64,000 bases of DNA from NCBI RefSeq assembly GCF_000568405.1, contig NZ_ARZY01000008.1, positions 1 through 64,000 on the forward strand, written 5' to 3'. The translations under genes were made by a program, and so were the position numbers. This stretch comes from Catenovulum agarivorans DS-2 (lineage in GTDB: Bacteria > Pseudomonadota > Gammaproteobacteria > Enterobacterales > Alteromonadaceae). This document shows, piece after piece, positions 18,304 through 25,109 of the stretch (its first letter is position 1; every line of letters starts with the position of its first letter). A model generated the notes under the pieces. That model saw only the letters and a list, made by a program, of their open reading frames with translations. It did not search any database and was not told the origin of the DNA.

Positions 18304-19206
18304 ATGAACAGTTTTAATTTTTTACAGTATATTCGACCAGAGCTGTTAACTTTGCTGGCAATCGACCTAGTGATTGCTATCGCACTGTTATCGCTAATGC
18401 GCTTTATATCGGGTTTGTGGGCTAAGGTGAACACCACGCATGAATTGTCAGAAAAAGATAACTTTGCATTTGGTATCAGTATTGCTGGTGGCATTATCGC
18501 AATGGGGATTGTGCTGACTGGTGCTATAACTGGTGAGGCGGCAAATAGTTATCTGGCAGAAGCGATTGGCGTAGCAAGCTATGGTTTGGTCGGATTATCG
18601 TTGATCAAAATAGGTCGTTTTATCCACGATAAAGTATCGCTACATCACATAGACAAAGCGGAGCAGATTCGTCAAGAAAATATAAGTGTCGCCATTGTTG
18701 ATGCGGCAGCGGTTATTGCAACTGCGATTATTATTCGCTCGGTATTGCTGTGGGTTGAAGGGATTAATGCTTACACTTTTATTGCGATTGTAAGTGGGTT
18801 TGCAGTTTCTCAAGCCGTGTTGGTTTTTGTGACTCGATTGCGCGAACATCAGTATGCAAAAAACAACCAAGATGCATCATTTCAACAAGCTTTGTTAGAC
18901 GGCCAAACCGCATTAGCGATTCGCCACGCGGGTCATATGATAGCGACAGCATTGGCCGTTAAAGCTGCCAGCTATTTTTTAATTTATCAACCCACCGAAA
19001 TTCTTGGCAATTTAATTGGCTGGTTAGGAATTTCGCTGGCTATGGCCGCAGTGATTTACGTATTAAATAAGCTTGCCCGAGCAATTATTTTAATGGGTAT
19101 AAATACCAGTGTCGAAGTTGACCAACAAGAAAATATCGGTGTGGCTGCAGCAGAGTTTGCAATTGTTGTCTCTATTGCCCTGATTACAGTGTCGTTAATG
19201 GCATAA
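18304..19206 (+). CDS. DUF350 family membrane protein (YjfL-like, duplicated)
   Basis: A 300-residue inner-membrane protein of about eight helices formed by two DUF350 units (about 10-145 and 155-300). Each has the GISIAGGIIAMGIVLTGAI or NIGVAAAEFAIVVSIALI type helix characteristic of the family; YjfL of E. coli has one unit of about 130 residues. A good AAGG ribosome site precedes the ATG. The stop codon is directly followed by the start of the spermidine synthase gene. Function unknown; DUF350 genes recur beside PspA and polyamine enzymes. Confidence 0.85.
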   Translation: MNSFNFLQYIRPELLTLLAIDLVIAIALLSLMRFISGLWAKVNTTHELSEKDNFAFGISIAGGIIAMGIVLTGAITGEAANSYLAEAIGVASYGLVGLSLIKIGRFIHDKVSLHHIDKAEQIRQENISVAIVDAAAVIATAIIIRSVLLWVEGINAYTFIAIVSGFAVSQAVLVFVTRLREHQYAKNNQDASFQQALLDGQTALAIRHAGHMIATALAVKAASYFLIYQPTEILGNLIGWLGISLAMAAVIYVLNKLARAIILMGINTSVEVDQQENIGVAAAEFAIVVSIALITVSLMA

Positions 19207-20964
19207 ATGACTGAACAAACTACTGGCCGCTTAAAAGTTCGACTAGTTGACGGCCTGCTAATACTGATTATGGCCGTGTTGGCTGGCTGTGGGTTAATAT
19301 ACGAATATTTATTATCCCACTACGCTGGGCGCGTGCTCGGGGCTGTGGAGCACGCTATATTTGCCACTATTGGCATTATGATTGTGGCAATGGGATTTGG
19401 CGCTTTTGCTGCACGCAAAATTAAAGATGCTTTTAGTGGTTTTGCATGGCTAGAATTGTATATTTGTTTTATCGGTGCGAGCAGTATCTTATTTATTGCT
19501 GCCGCCATTGGTTTTACCTTTCATTTACCGCAATTAATTTCCGATACCTTCAATTTACCAGCCGACGTTTTGCCGCGCGGTGGCTGGGTAGAGCAGCTAC
19601 ATCAGATAGCACGTTATTTACCCTATGTCAGTGCGGCTTGTTTAGGTTTCTTTATTGGGATTGAAATCCCATTAATTGCACGGGTACGTGAAGCGCTTTA
19701 TCAAAAGCACTTAACGCATAATGCTGGTACGGTATATGGTGCCGATTATATTGGTGCCGGGATTGGAGCAGCCTTGTGGATAGGTTGGATGATGTCGCTT
19801 GATATCAACCAAGCCGCCGTTATCACTGCATCAACAAATTTGTTAATTGGCTTTTTGATTTTATTGTTGTTCTGGCAAAAGATCCGTTGGCGTTTGCTGC
19901 TTACAGCATGCCAGTTATTGATGTTGGCTTTTGTTATTGTATTGTCGGCCTATGGGCAAAACTGGATGAATAGTTTCACTGACATGCTCTATCGGGATCA
20001 AGTTGTATTGCAACAACAAACTCAATATCAGCAAATTGTTCTGACCGAGCGCAATCTTCAACTAAACAACAATCCAACACAAACATCCGTGCTGCAATTA
20101 TATTTAAACGGTCGCTTACAATTTTCGAGTATGGATGAGCGCATCTACCATGAAATGCTCATTCACCCTGTGATGGCATCAGCACCAAAACACGACTCGG
20201 TTTTACTTATTGGTGGCGGCGACGGTTTAGCATTACGAGAAATTTTTAAGTGGCCTGTGCATTCAGTCGACATGGTAGAGTTAGATCCTATGATGATTAG
20301 CTTATTTAAGCAGCCACGCCAGTTTTTGCCAATTAGACTCGCTAAGCAGGTTATTGAGCTTAACGCCAATTCGTTAAGCGATGAGCGGCTTAACCTGATG
20401 TATGCAGACGCTTTTAATCAAGTTGATCAATTGGTTGCGCAAGGGCGCATTTATGATGTGATTGTAGTCGACCTGCCAGATCCTAACCACCCAGATTTAA
20501 ATAAACTGTATACCAACCATTTTTATACACGGTTGCAGCAGCTGCTAAACGCGGATGGTGTGCTTGTTGTTCAATCGACATCACCCTATCATGCGCAAGA
20601 CGCGTTTATCGCTATTGGTAAAACGATTGCTGATGCAAATTTTAGTGCAGTTGAACAATATCACCAGAATGTACCGAGTTTTGGTCAATGGGGCTGGTCT
20701 GTTGCGGTGAAACAAGGTTTGCCTGTGAGTGAAAGGTTAAAACATAGCTTAGCGGCACAGACCATGCCTGTTATCAAAACTCAATGGCTAACTTGGCCAA
20801 TTGTGCTGGCGAGTTTTAACTTTCCACAGGGGTTTTATAAAAATTACGTCAATATCAAGGTTAATCGTTTGGGTAGTCAGCAGTTGTTCAACTATCATGA
20901 CCAAGCATGGCGTAAACAACAAGGTATGGTAAACCTGAATTCTAACCAACAAATTTCTCCATAG
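19207..20964 (+). CDS. Membrane-integral spermidine synthase (polyamine aminopropyltransferase)
   Basis: A 585-residue protein with two parts. Residues 15-235 contain about seven membrane helices; residues 270-540 form the spermidine synthase catalytic fold, with LLIGGGDGLALREIFK (glycine loop), SVDMVELDPMMISLFK, and VIVVDLPDPNHPDLNKLYT (the catalytic DxxDP-type motif). This membrane-fused form is separate from soluble SpeE and its product is not established; aminopropyl transfer to a polyamine at the membrane is inferred. It abuts the DUF350 gene without a gap, supporting cotranslation. A weak 11-bp inverted repeat covers its end. Confidence 0.85.
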   Translation: MTEQTTGRLKVRLVDGLLILIMAVLAGCGLIYEYLLSHYAGRVLGAVEHAIFATIGIMIVAMGFGAFAARKIKDAFSGFAWLELYICFIGASSILFIAAAIGFTFHLPQLISDTFNLPADVLPRGGWVEQLHQIARYLPYVSAACLGFFIGIEIPLIARVREALYQKHLTHNAGTVYGADYIGAGIGAALWIGWMMSLDINQAAVITASTNLLIGFLILLLFWQKIRWRLLLTACQLLMLAFVIVLSAYGQNWMNSFTDMLYRDQVVLQQQTQYQQIVLTERNLQLNNNPTQTSVLQLYLNGRLQFSSMDERIYHEMLIHPVMASAPKHDSVLLIGGGDGLALREIFKWPVHSVDMVELDPMMISLFKQPRQFLPIRLAKQVIELNANSLSDERLNLMYADAFNQVDQLVAQGRIYDVIVVDLPDPNHPDLNKLYTNHFYTRLQQLLNADGVLVVQSTSPYHAQDAFIAIGKTIADANFSAVEQYHQNVPSFGQWGWSVAVKQGLPVSERLKHSLAAQTMPVIKTQWLTWPIVLASFNFPQGFYKNYVNIKVNRLGSQQLFNYHDQAWRKQQGMVNLNSNQQISP

Positions 20965-21011
20965 TGGTCATTTTGATACTTGCGCTTACTTGTTATTTAC
21001 AATTCAGGTTT
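20931..21011. repeat. Possible degenerate copy D of the miniature element
   Basis: AAACCTGAATT (20931-20941) and AATTCAGGTTT (21001-21011) are perfect inverted 11-mers resembling the AACCTGAAC ends of the clear copies elsewhere. The inner right part CTTGTTAT also matches. It overlaps the last codons of the spermidine synthase gene. No target duplication can be seen. Confidence 0.4.
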
Positions 21012-21051
21012 GTATTGTTAAATCTGTCACAAAAAAACTGATAATTCGATT

Positions 21052-21064
21052 GACATATAATGTC
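21052..21064. promoter_or_regulatory. Candidate operator 1 before the PspA-type operon
   Basis: GACATATAATGTC has GACAT and ATGTC arms around three bases. Extended flanks ATTGAC...GTCG match the site before the QmcA-type gene at 36105-36117. It lies 68 bases before the DUF2170 start codon. Confidence 0.5.
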
Positions 21065-21084
21065 GAGGTGCTAATGTTTACCTA

Positions 21085-21101
21085 AAGACATAATATGTCT
21101 T
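21085..21101. promoter_or_regulatory. Candidate operator 2 before the PspA-type operon
   Basis: AAGACATAATATGTCTT is a 17-base perfect palindrome with one central base. Its inner 13 bases are identical to 36105-36117 upstream of the QmcA/NfeD operon. Together with operator 1 (35 bases upstream) it suggests cooperative binding of a dimeric regulator. The regulator is unknown. Confidence 0.6.
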
Positions 21102-21132
21102 CTTGTAGAGAGCTAACTAACAGAGGATAGCG

Positions 21133-21546
21133 ATGAATATACACACAATTGCACAATACCTAAATGATCTTGCAGATAAATCTGATACAGGTCATTCATT
21201 TGATTGTCAGCCTATTGCTGGTGAAGTGGATGTGCTACAAATCAGCTTAATTGGTCGTGAAGAACTGCCAATATTTGTATCTGTAACGGACGATCAAATT
21301 TTGTGTATTACCTATTTATGGGATGAAAGCGAAATGCTCAGCGAACGCAGAGCGGATATGATGGAAACCATGTTGGAAATGAATATGCCAATGCCATTGT
21401 CTTCGTTTGCAAAAATTGGTGATAAATATGCAGTGTTTGGCGCTTTGTCTATTCACTCTAGTTTATCTGATATCGAGCATGAACTCGCTGTTTTAAGCGA
21501 TAACGCCATTGATGTTATCGATGACTTTAGTGAATTTTTGAAATAA
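21133..21546 (+). CDS. DUF2170 family protein (YjfI-like)
   Basis: A 137-residue acidic cytosolic protein. The segments EELPIFVSVTDDQILCITYLWDESE and MNMPMPLSSFAKIGDKYAVFG are the family signature of DUF2170, and the length equals E. coli YjfI (133). In many proteobacteria it directly precedes a PspA/IM30 gene, as here (13-base gap). Function unknown; a chaperone-like or regulatory role for the PspA-type partner is inferred from linkage. Two palindromes precede it. Confidence 0.88.
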   Translation: MNIHTIAQYLNDLADKSDTGHSFDCQPIAGEVDVLQISLIGREELPIFVSVTDDQILCITYLWDESEMLSERRADMMETMLEMNMPMPLSSFAKIGDKYAVFGALSIHSSLSDIEHELAVLSDNAIDVIDDFSEFLK

Positions 21547-21559
21547 TCGGGAGCAAAAC

Positions 21560-22249
21560 ATGAGCATTTTTAAGAAGATATTTACTGCAATTCGTGGTGG
21601 TGCAACCGAAGTCGGCGAGGCGATTGTTGACGCCAACTCTACGCGTATTTTTGAACAAGAAATTCGTGATGCTGAAAATCACCTAACCAAAGCCAAGCGT
21701 GATCTAACCGAAGTCATGGCGAAACAAATGCAAACTAGCCGTGAAGTTGAGCGATTGAAAAAAGAGATTCAAACGCATGAAGGGTATGCGTCACAAGCGC
21801 TAAATCAAGGGAATGAAGCGTTAGCACTTGAGGTTGCTGAGAAAATTGCTAGTTTAGAAACAGAATTAGCTACTCAACAAAATGCACTACAGAGCTTTGA
21901 TGCAAGTGTGGTTCGCTTAAAAGATTTAATTAAAAAATCAGAGCGTCAATTGGCCGATTATAAACGCCAACTGAGTGTGGTAAAAACAACCGACAGTGTG
22001 CACAAGGCGACTGCGGCAATTACCGACAACTTTGTGTCAGGTAATAGTAAGCTGCTTAATGCTAAAGAATCGTTAGAACGTATTAAAACTAAGCAACAAA
22101 ACTATGAAGATAGAATGGCAGCATCAGAGCAGCTACAGGCTGAATCAGGTGATGCGTCGTTAGAAGCTAAGCTTAAGCAAGCGGGCATAGGCGACCAGTC
22201 TAGTTCCGCGGATTCAATTTTGGCAAGGCTAAAATCGCAGCAAAAATAG
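21560..22249 (+). CDS. PspA/IM30 family protein (YjfJ-like)
   Basis: A 229-residue, almost entirely helical coiled-coil protein of the ESCRT-III-like PspA family, which coats and stabilises damaged inner membrane. The N-terminus MSIFKKIFTAIRGGATEVGEAIVDANSTRIFEQEIRDAE has the amphipathic helix and the family turn. It resembles YjfJ, not the classic PspA, because DUF2170 precedes and DUF2491 follows it and no pspBC or pspF genes are adjacent. A GGGAG ribosome site precedes the ATG. Membrane-protective function is inferred from family. Confidence 0.9.
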   Translation: MSIFKKIFTAIRGGATEVGEAIVDANSTRIFEQEIRDAENHLTKAKRDLTEVMAKQMQTSREVERLKKEIQTHEGYASQALNQGNEALALEVAEKIASLETELATQQNALQSFDASVVRLKDLIKKSERQLADYKRQLSVVKTTDSVHKATAAITDNFVSGNSKLLNAKESLERIKTKQQNYEDRMAASEQLQAESGDASLEAKLKQAGIGDQSSSADSILARLKSQQK

Positions 22250-22377
22250 TTTGCTAGTAAGGTTTGTTAGCCTTATGCAATAACAATTTGGCACGTTTGA
22301 GCAATTTCAGTTCGCACTTGGCTGAAGTTGCTTTTTTGCGTTGTAGTCAGTTCTGTTGGGTTTAACACGAGGGTAAA

Positions 22378-23031
22378 ATGGGATTTTTTTCAAAACTATT
22401 TGGTGGCGATTCATCCACACAAGTCAGCAAAATTAGTCATCCGAACCAACTCAAACAAGGCGATGTCGTTAATTTTTGCGATAGCTTTGCGCTACCAGAG
22501 TTGATCCGCAAACAAAGTTACCAAGTGGCAAAAGTAAATACATACCAATTTGAGCATCAAGTGATCAATGAGTTTGTATTGCAGGGTGGCCATCACCAAC
22601 AAGTTTTTATGTCGATAGAATCGGATGATGAAGAATGGCTAAACTTATCGATTAAGCTTAAACGTAGCCAAGTAGGGCAATTATTTGATTTAGAGCAGTT
22701 TGCCGAAATTTTTGAGGAGGAGAGCCAACCTGAGCTCGCTCTGCAGGTTGAAGAGCCTGAGCTGAATAATTGGTTGGCGCCAGTCTATTTTCGTCAAAAT
22801 TATGCACAGCGCGGTTACTTTTATGATCAAGACTTTCGTCCAAATAAGCCTTCGCTTGAAGAAGACGACGGCAGTGAACCTTTTGATTACTTCAGCCTAA
22901 GCAATGCAGACGAGAGCCACAGTGTCGAGATTGAGGTATGGCAAGACGGTGACACTGATGTACTACTGTCAATTCATAGGCCTTTAACAGATATTGTTGA
23001 CATGTATCCTGGAGCAAGTCGTGACCAATAA
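22378..23031 (+). CDS. DUF2491 family protein (YjfK-like)
   Basis: A 217-residue protein of the DUF2491 family: FKSLFGG-like start MGFFSKLFGGDSS, then LKQGDVVNFCDSF and NWLAPVYFRQNYAQRGYFYD in the second half. YjfK of E. coli has the same length (219) and position after YjfJ. The role is unknown. It is 128 bases past the PspA-type gene, so a separate promoter is possible, but no clear one is seen. Start codon is supported by GAGGG upstream. Confidence 0.85.
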   Translation: MGFFSKLFGGDSSTQVSKISHPNQLKQGDVVNFCDSFALPELIRKQSYQVAKVNTYQFEHQVINEFVLQGGHHQQVFMSIESDDEEWLNLSIKLKRSQVGQLFDLEQFAEIFEEESQPELALQVEEPELNNWLAPVYFRQNYAQRGYFYDQDFRPNKPSLEEDDGSEPFDYFSLSNADESHSVEIEVWQDGDTDVLLSIHRPLTDIVDMYPGASRDQ

Positions 23032-23350
23032 GTCAGATAAAGCAAAGTGGGCAAGTAGCAACAAAGCAATTAAAGCCGTTCAAGTTGCGTTTGATATGGA
23101 TGAAAAGCTGCAATACGTAATTCGTAAAGAAGCATTGGATGCTGGGTTAGGTCCGTCAGATCAAATTAGAAATATATTAGCTTTGCCTGTGAGTAAACGG
23201 CCAAAGCGTCCGCGTTTGACCGTTTCATTGTCGGTTGATGACTATCGTGTTTTAGCCGAAAAATATGGTTTGCAAGCCGACGACCAATTAGAAATTAAAA
23301 AGCGTGTAATGCAAGAGCTCATTGAACACGCTAGTAAAGCGATTGAGTAG
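23021..23350 (+). CDS. Small conserved-looking protein, last gene of the yjf-like cluster
   Basis: A 109-residue basic protein beginning at GTG 23021, with GGAG nine bases ahead and the last 11 bases of the DUF2491 gene overlapping it. This start was preferred to an upstream TTG at 22994. Segments AFDMDEKLQYVIRKEALDAGLGPSDQIR and LTVSLSVDDYRVLAEKYG look like two helix-rich repeats of ribbon-helix-helix type (a DNA- or protein-binding guess). I do not recognise the family. Its coupling to the DUF2491 gene implies a related role. Confidence 0.6.
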   Translation: MTNKSDKAKWASSNKAIKAVQVAFDMDEKLQYVIRKEALDAGLGPSDQIRNILALPVSKRPKRPRLTVSLSVDDYRVLAEKYGLQADDQLEIKKRVMQELIEHASKAIE

Positions 23351-23351
23351 T

Positions 23352-23987
23352 TTATTTCGCAACTGGGATTATTCTTAATTCAACCCGACGGTTTTGCGAT
23401 CTAGCTGCGGCCGTTTGATTACTTGCCACAGGCGATGATTCACCCATGCCAATCGTTCTTAGGCGCTGATCTGCAACATTTTGTTGTGAGAGATAGTGTG
23501 CAACGCTGTTTGCTCGGGCTTCAGACAAAGATTGGTTATACAATGCATCACCAGTCGAGTCTGTGTGTCCTTCGATACTTAATTTGGTTTTGTCAAACTT
23601 CTTAAGGACCACTGCGACATCGTTTAAGATCGGATGGAAGTTTGATTTAACAATTGAACTGCCGCTATCAAAGGTTAAGTTACCTGGCATGATAAGTTTA
23701 AGTTGGTCGCCATCCCTTACCACGTCTACCCCACTGTCAGCTAACTCTTTTTTAAACGCTTGTTCTTGTTGGTCCATATAAGCACCTATTGCGGAACCTG
23801 CAATTGCACCAATGGCCGCACCCCAAGCATAACGGCTTTTGTCATGGTCGCCTGTGGCTTTACCTGCTACCGCACCAATTACTGCGCCAATACCAGCTCC
23901 TTTTTGGGTATTTGATGAGTTTGCACAGCCAAGTAATGCGACAGAAGTAACGGCTGCAGTCAAAATAGGTAATTTAAAATATTTCAT
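23352..23987 (-). CDS. OmpA family lipoprotein with glycine zipper
   Basis: A 211-residue lipoprotein: lipobox SVALLGC (Cys21), a glycine-zipper region at about 30-75 (GAGIGAVIGAVAGKATG and AIGAIAGSAIGAYMD), then an OmpA-type peptidoglycan-binding domain at about 105-208 with IEGHTDSTGDALYNQSLSEARA. It probably links the outer membrane to peptidoglycan. The architecture equals the YiaD family of E. coli. It stands alone and is divergent to the PagL-like gene, with a 529-base region between them. Confidence 0.9.
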   Translation of the reverse strand: MKYFKLPILTAAVTSVALLGCANSSNTQKGAGIGAVIGAVAGKATGDHDKSRYAWGAAIGAIAGSAIGAYMDQQEQAFKKELADSGVDVVRDGDQLKLIMPGNLTFDSGSSIVKSNFHPILNDVAVVLKKFDKTKLSIEGHTDSTGDALYNQSLSEARANSVAHYLSQQNVADQRLRTIGMGESSPVASNQTAAARSQNRRVELRIIPVAK

Positions 23988-24112
23988 GCTCTACGTCCTC
24001 TTATTCATTAGCGTCATCTTGTATGTAGCAACATTTATACCTTGGATGAGATTTTAAAAAGGTTTTATTAAACAAATGCTTATATGCATTGGCTAGTGTG
24101 TAGACGGAATGT

Positions 24113-24136
24113 GCAGAGTGTAACTTTCACACTCTG
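24113..24136. other. Inverted repeat in the OmpA-PagL intergenic region
   Basis: CAGAGTGT and ACACTCTG pair with an eight-base loop. It lies about 130 bases upstream of the OmpA-type gene. Without a T run it is not a terminator; a regulatory or structural role is only possible. Confidence 0.35.
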
Positions 24137-24297
24137 TGTAAAAGTTACATTGGCTTTAGTGAGTCAGTAATATATTCACTCTATGCCTGTTATATTTACC
24201 ACCCTAGGTTGTCGATGATGGTTGGGTTTTGCTTATCATTTTGATTTTAAAGTGCTTTTTATTTGGTTTGAAGTTTGCAATCTAAAAATTGCTAACA

Positions 24298-24493
24298 AAC
24301 CTGAACTCTGGATAACAAGTTAGCTAACCCATTGTTATTTACTACTAAGTTTATGGTAGTCATTCTAGAGAGATAGTTATTCTTAGAGCAAGGCGAATTT
24401 GCGTACGTAATAGCTGGCTATTACTAGCGAATTCAACGCAGTTATAAGGATAAATAGCCTCTAGAAAGCAAGTTGTTATCTAGAGTTCAGGTT
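24298..24493. mobile_element. Miniature inverted-repeat element, copy A (196 bp)
   Basis: The ends AACCTGAACTCTGGATAACA and, on the other strand, AACCTGAACTCTAGATAACA are 19 of 20 identical. The element is flanked on both sides by AACA, a 4-bp target duplication. Inside are AT-rich inverted segments, including GTAATAGC/GCTATTAC. It has no coding capacity and so depends on a transposase elsewhere. Two further copies lie in this window. It sits immediately upstream of the PagL-like gene. Confidence 0.85.
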
Positions 24494-24516
24494 AACAATT
24501 AAAATGAGGTTAACCA

Positions 24517-25086
24517 ATGCATTTATTCCATTTAAATCAGGCCAAAGCATTATTTCCGGCCATTTTGTTTACGTTGAGTGCTACCCATGTTTATAGCCGA
24601 GACAATCAGTCTGCGGGGCAGGTGATTTCGTTTGAGTACATGATGGGTACTGCCGATATGCAGGGTGCTCGATTTGGCTACCGACCTAATACCAGCCACC
24701 AATTGGATATACCTTGGCTAGGCCAAACTCAGATAGAATACGAATTGGCTGTTCATTTATTCGATTTACATGGCAGTGCAGACAATGAAGCCAGTTACGG
24801 GGCAGCGGTTACACCGATATTTATAAAAAACCTCGGTACTGTTGCAGGTAAACCTCTGCAACTTGAGTTCGCTATCGGACTGGCATATGTGCATGATCGT
24901 CAGTTTGGTGGGGTCGATATTGGTAGTTATTATCAGTTTGAAGATCGCATTGGTCTAACAATGCAGTTGGATCCTGCGAGCGATTCGCATCTAGGGATTA
25001 GATATATGCATTATTCTAACGGTGGTCTTAACACTAAAAATCCTGGGTTAGATTTCCTTAATTTATTTTATATGCGTCGCTTTTAA
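24517..25086 (+). CDS. PagL-like lipid A deacylase (acyloxyacyl hydrolase family)
   Basis: A 189-residue outer-membrane protein with an N-terminal signal peptide (to about residue 27) and beta-strand pattern. The C-terminal RYMHYSNGG gives the His-x-Ser-Asn motif (His165, Ser167) of PagL-type lipid A 3-O-deacylases. The third catalytic residue, Glu in PagL, appears to be Asp179 in GLDFLN; this needs an alignment to confirm. It would remove the 3-position acyl chain of lipid A. Copy A of the miniature element lies directly upstream and may affect its promoter. Confidence 0.75.
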   Translation: MHLFHLNQAKALFPAILFTLSATHVYSRDNQSAGQVISFEYMMGTADMQGARFGYRPNTSHQLDIPWLGQTQIEYELAVHLFDLHGSADNEASYGAAVTPIFIKNLGTVAGKPLQLEFAIGLAYVHDRQFGGVDIGSYYQFEDRIGLTMQLDPASDSHLGIRYMHYSNGGLNTKNPGLDFLNLFYMRRF

Positions 25087-25109
25087 TTGCTGACGATAGC
25101 CCCACTCAT

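Larger units (their letters stand above)
23988..24516. other. Intergenic region between the OmpA lipoprotein and the PagL-like gene
   Basis: This 529-base region contains the CAGAGTGT inverted repeat and copy A of the miniature element. The rest is AT-rich and I see no gene in it. Confidence 0.6.

Noticed and set aside
22288-22304. TTGGCACGTTTGAGCAA before the DUF2491 gene as a sigma-54 promoter
   Set aside because: GG and GC are separated by 9 bases, not 10, which sigma-54 does not tolerate.
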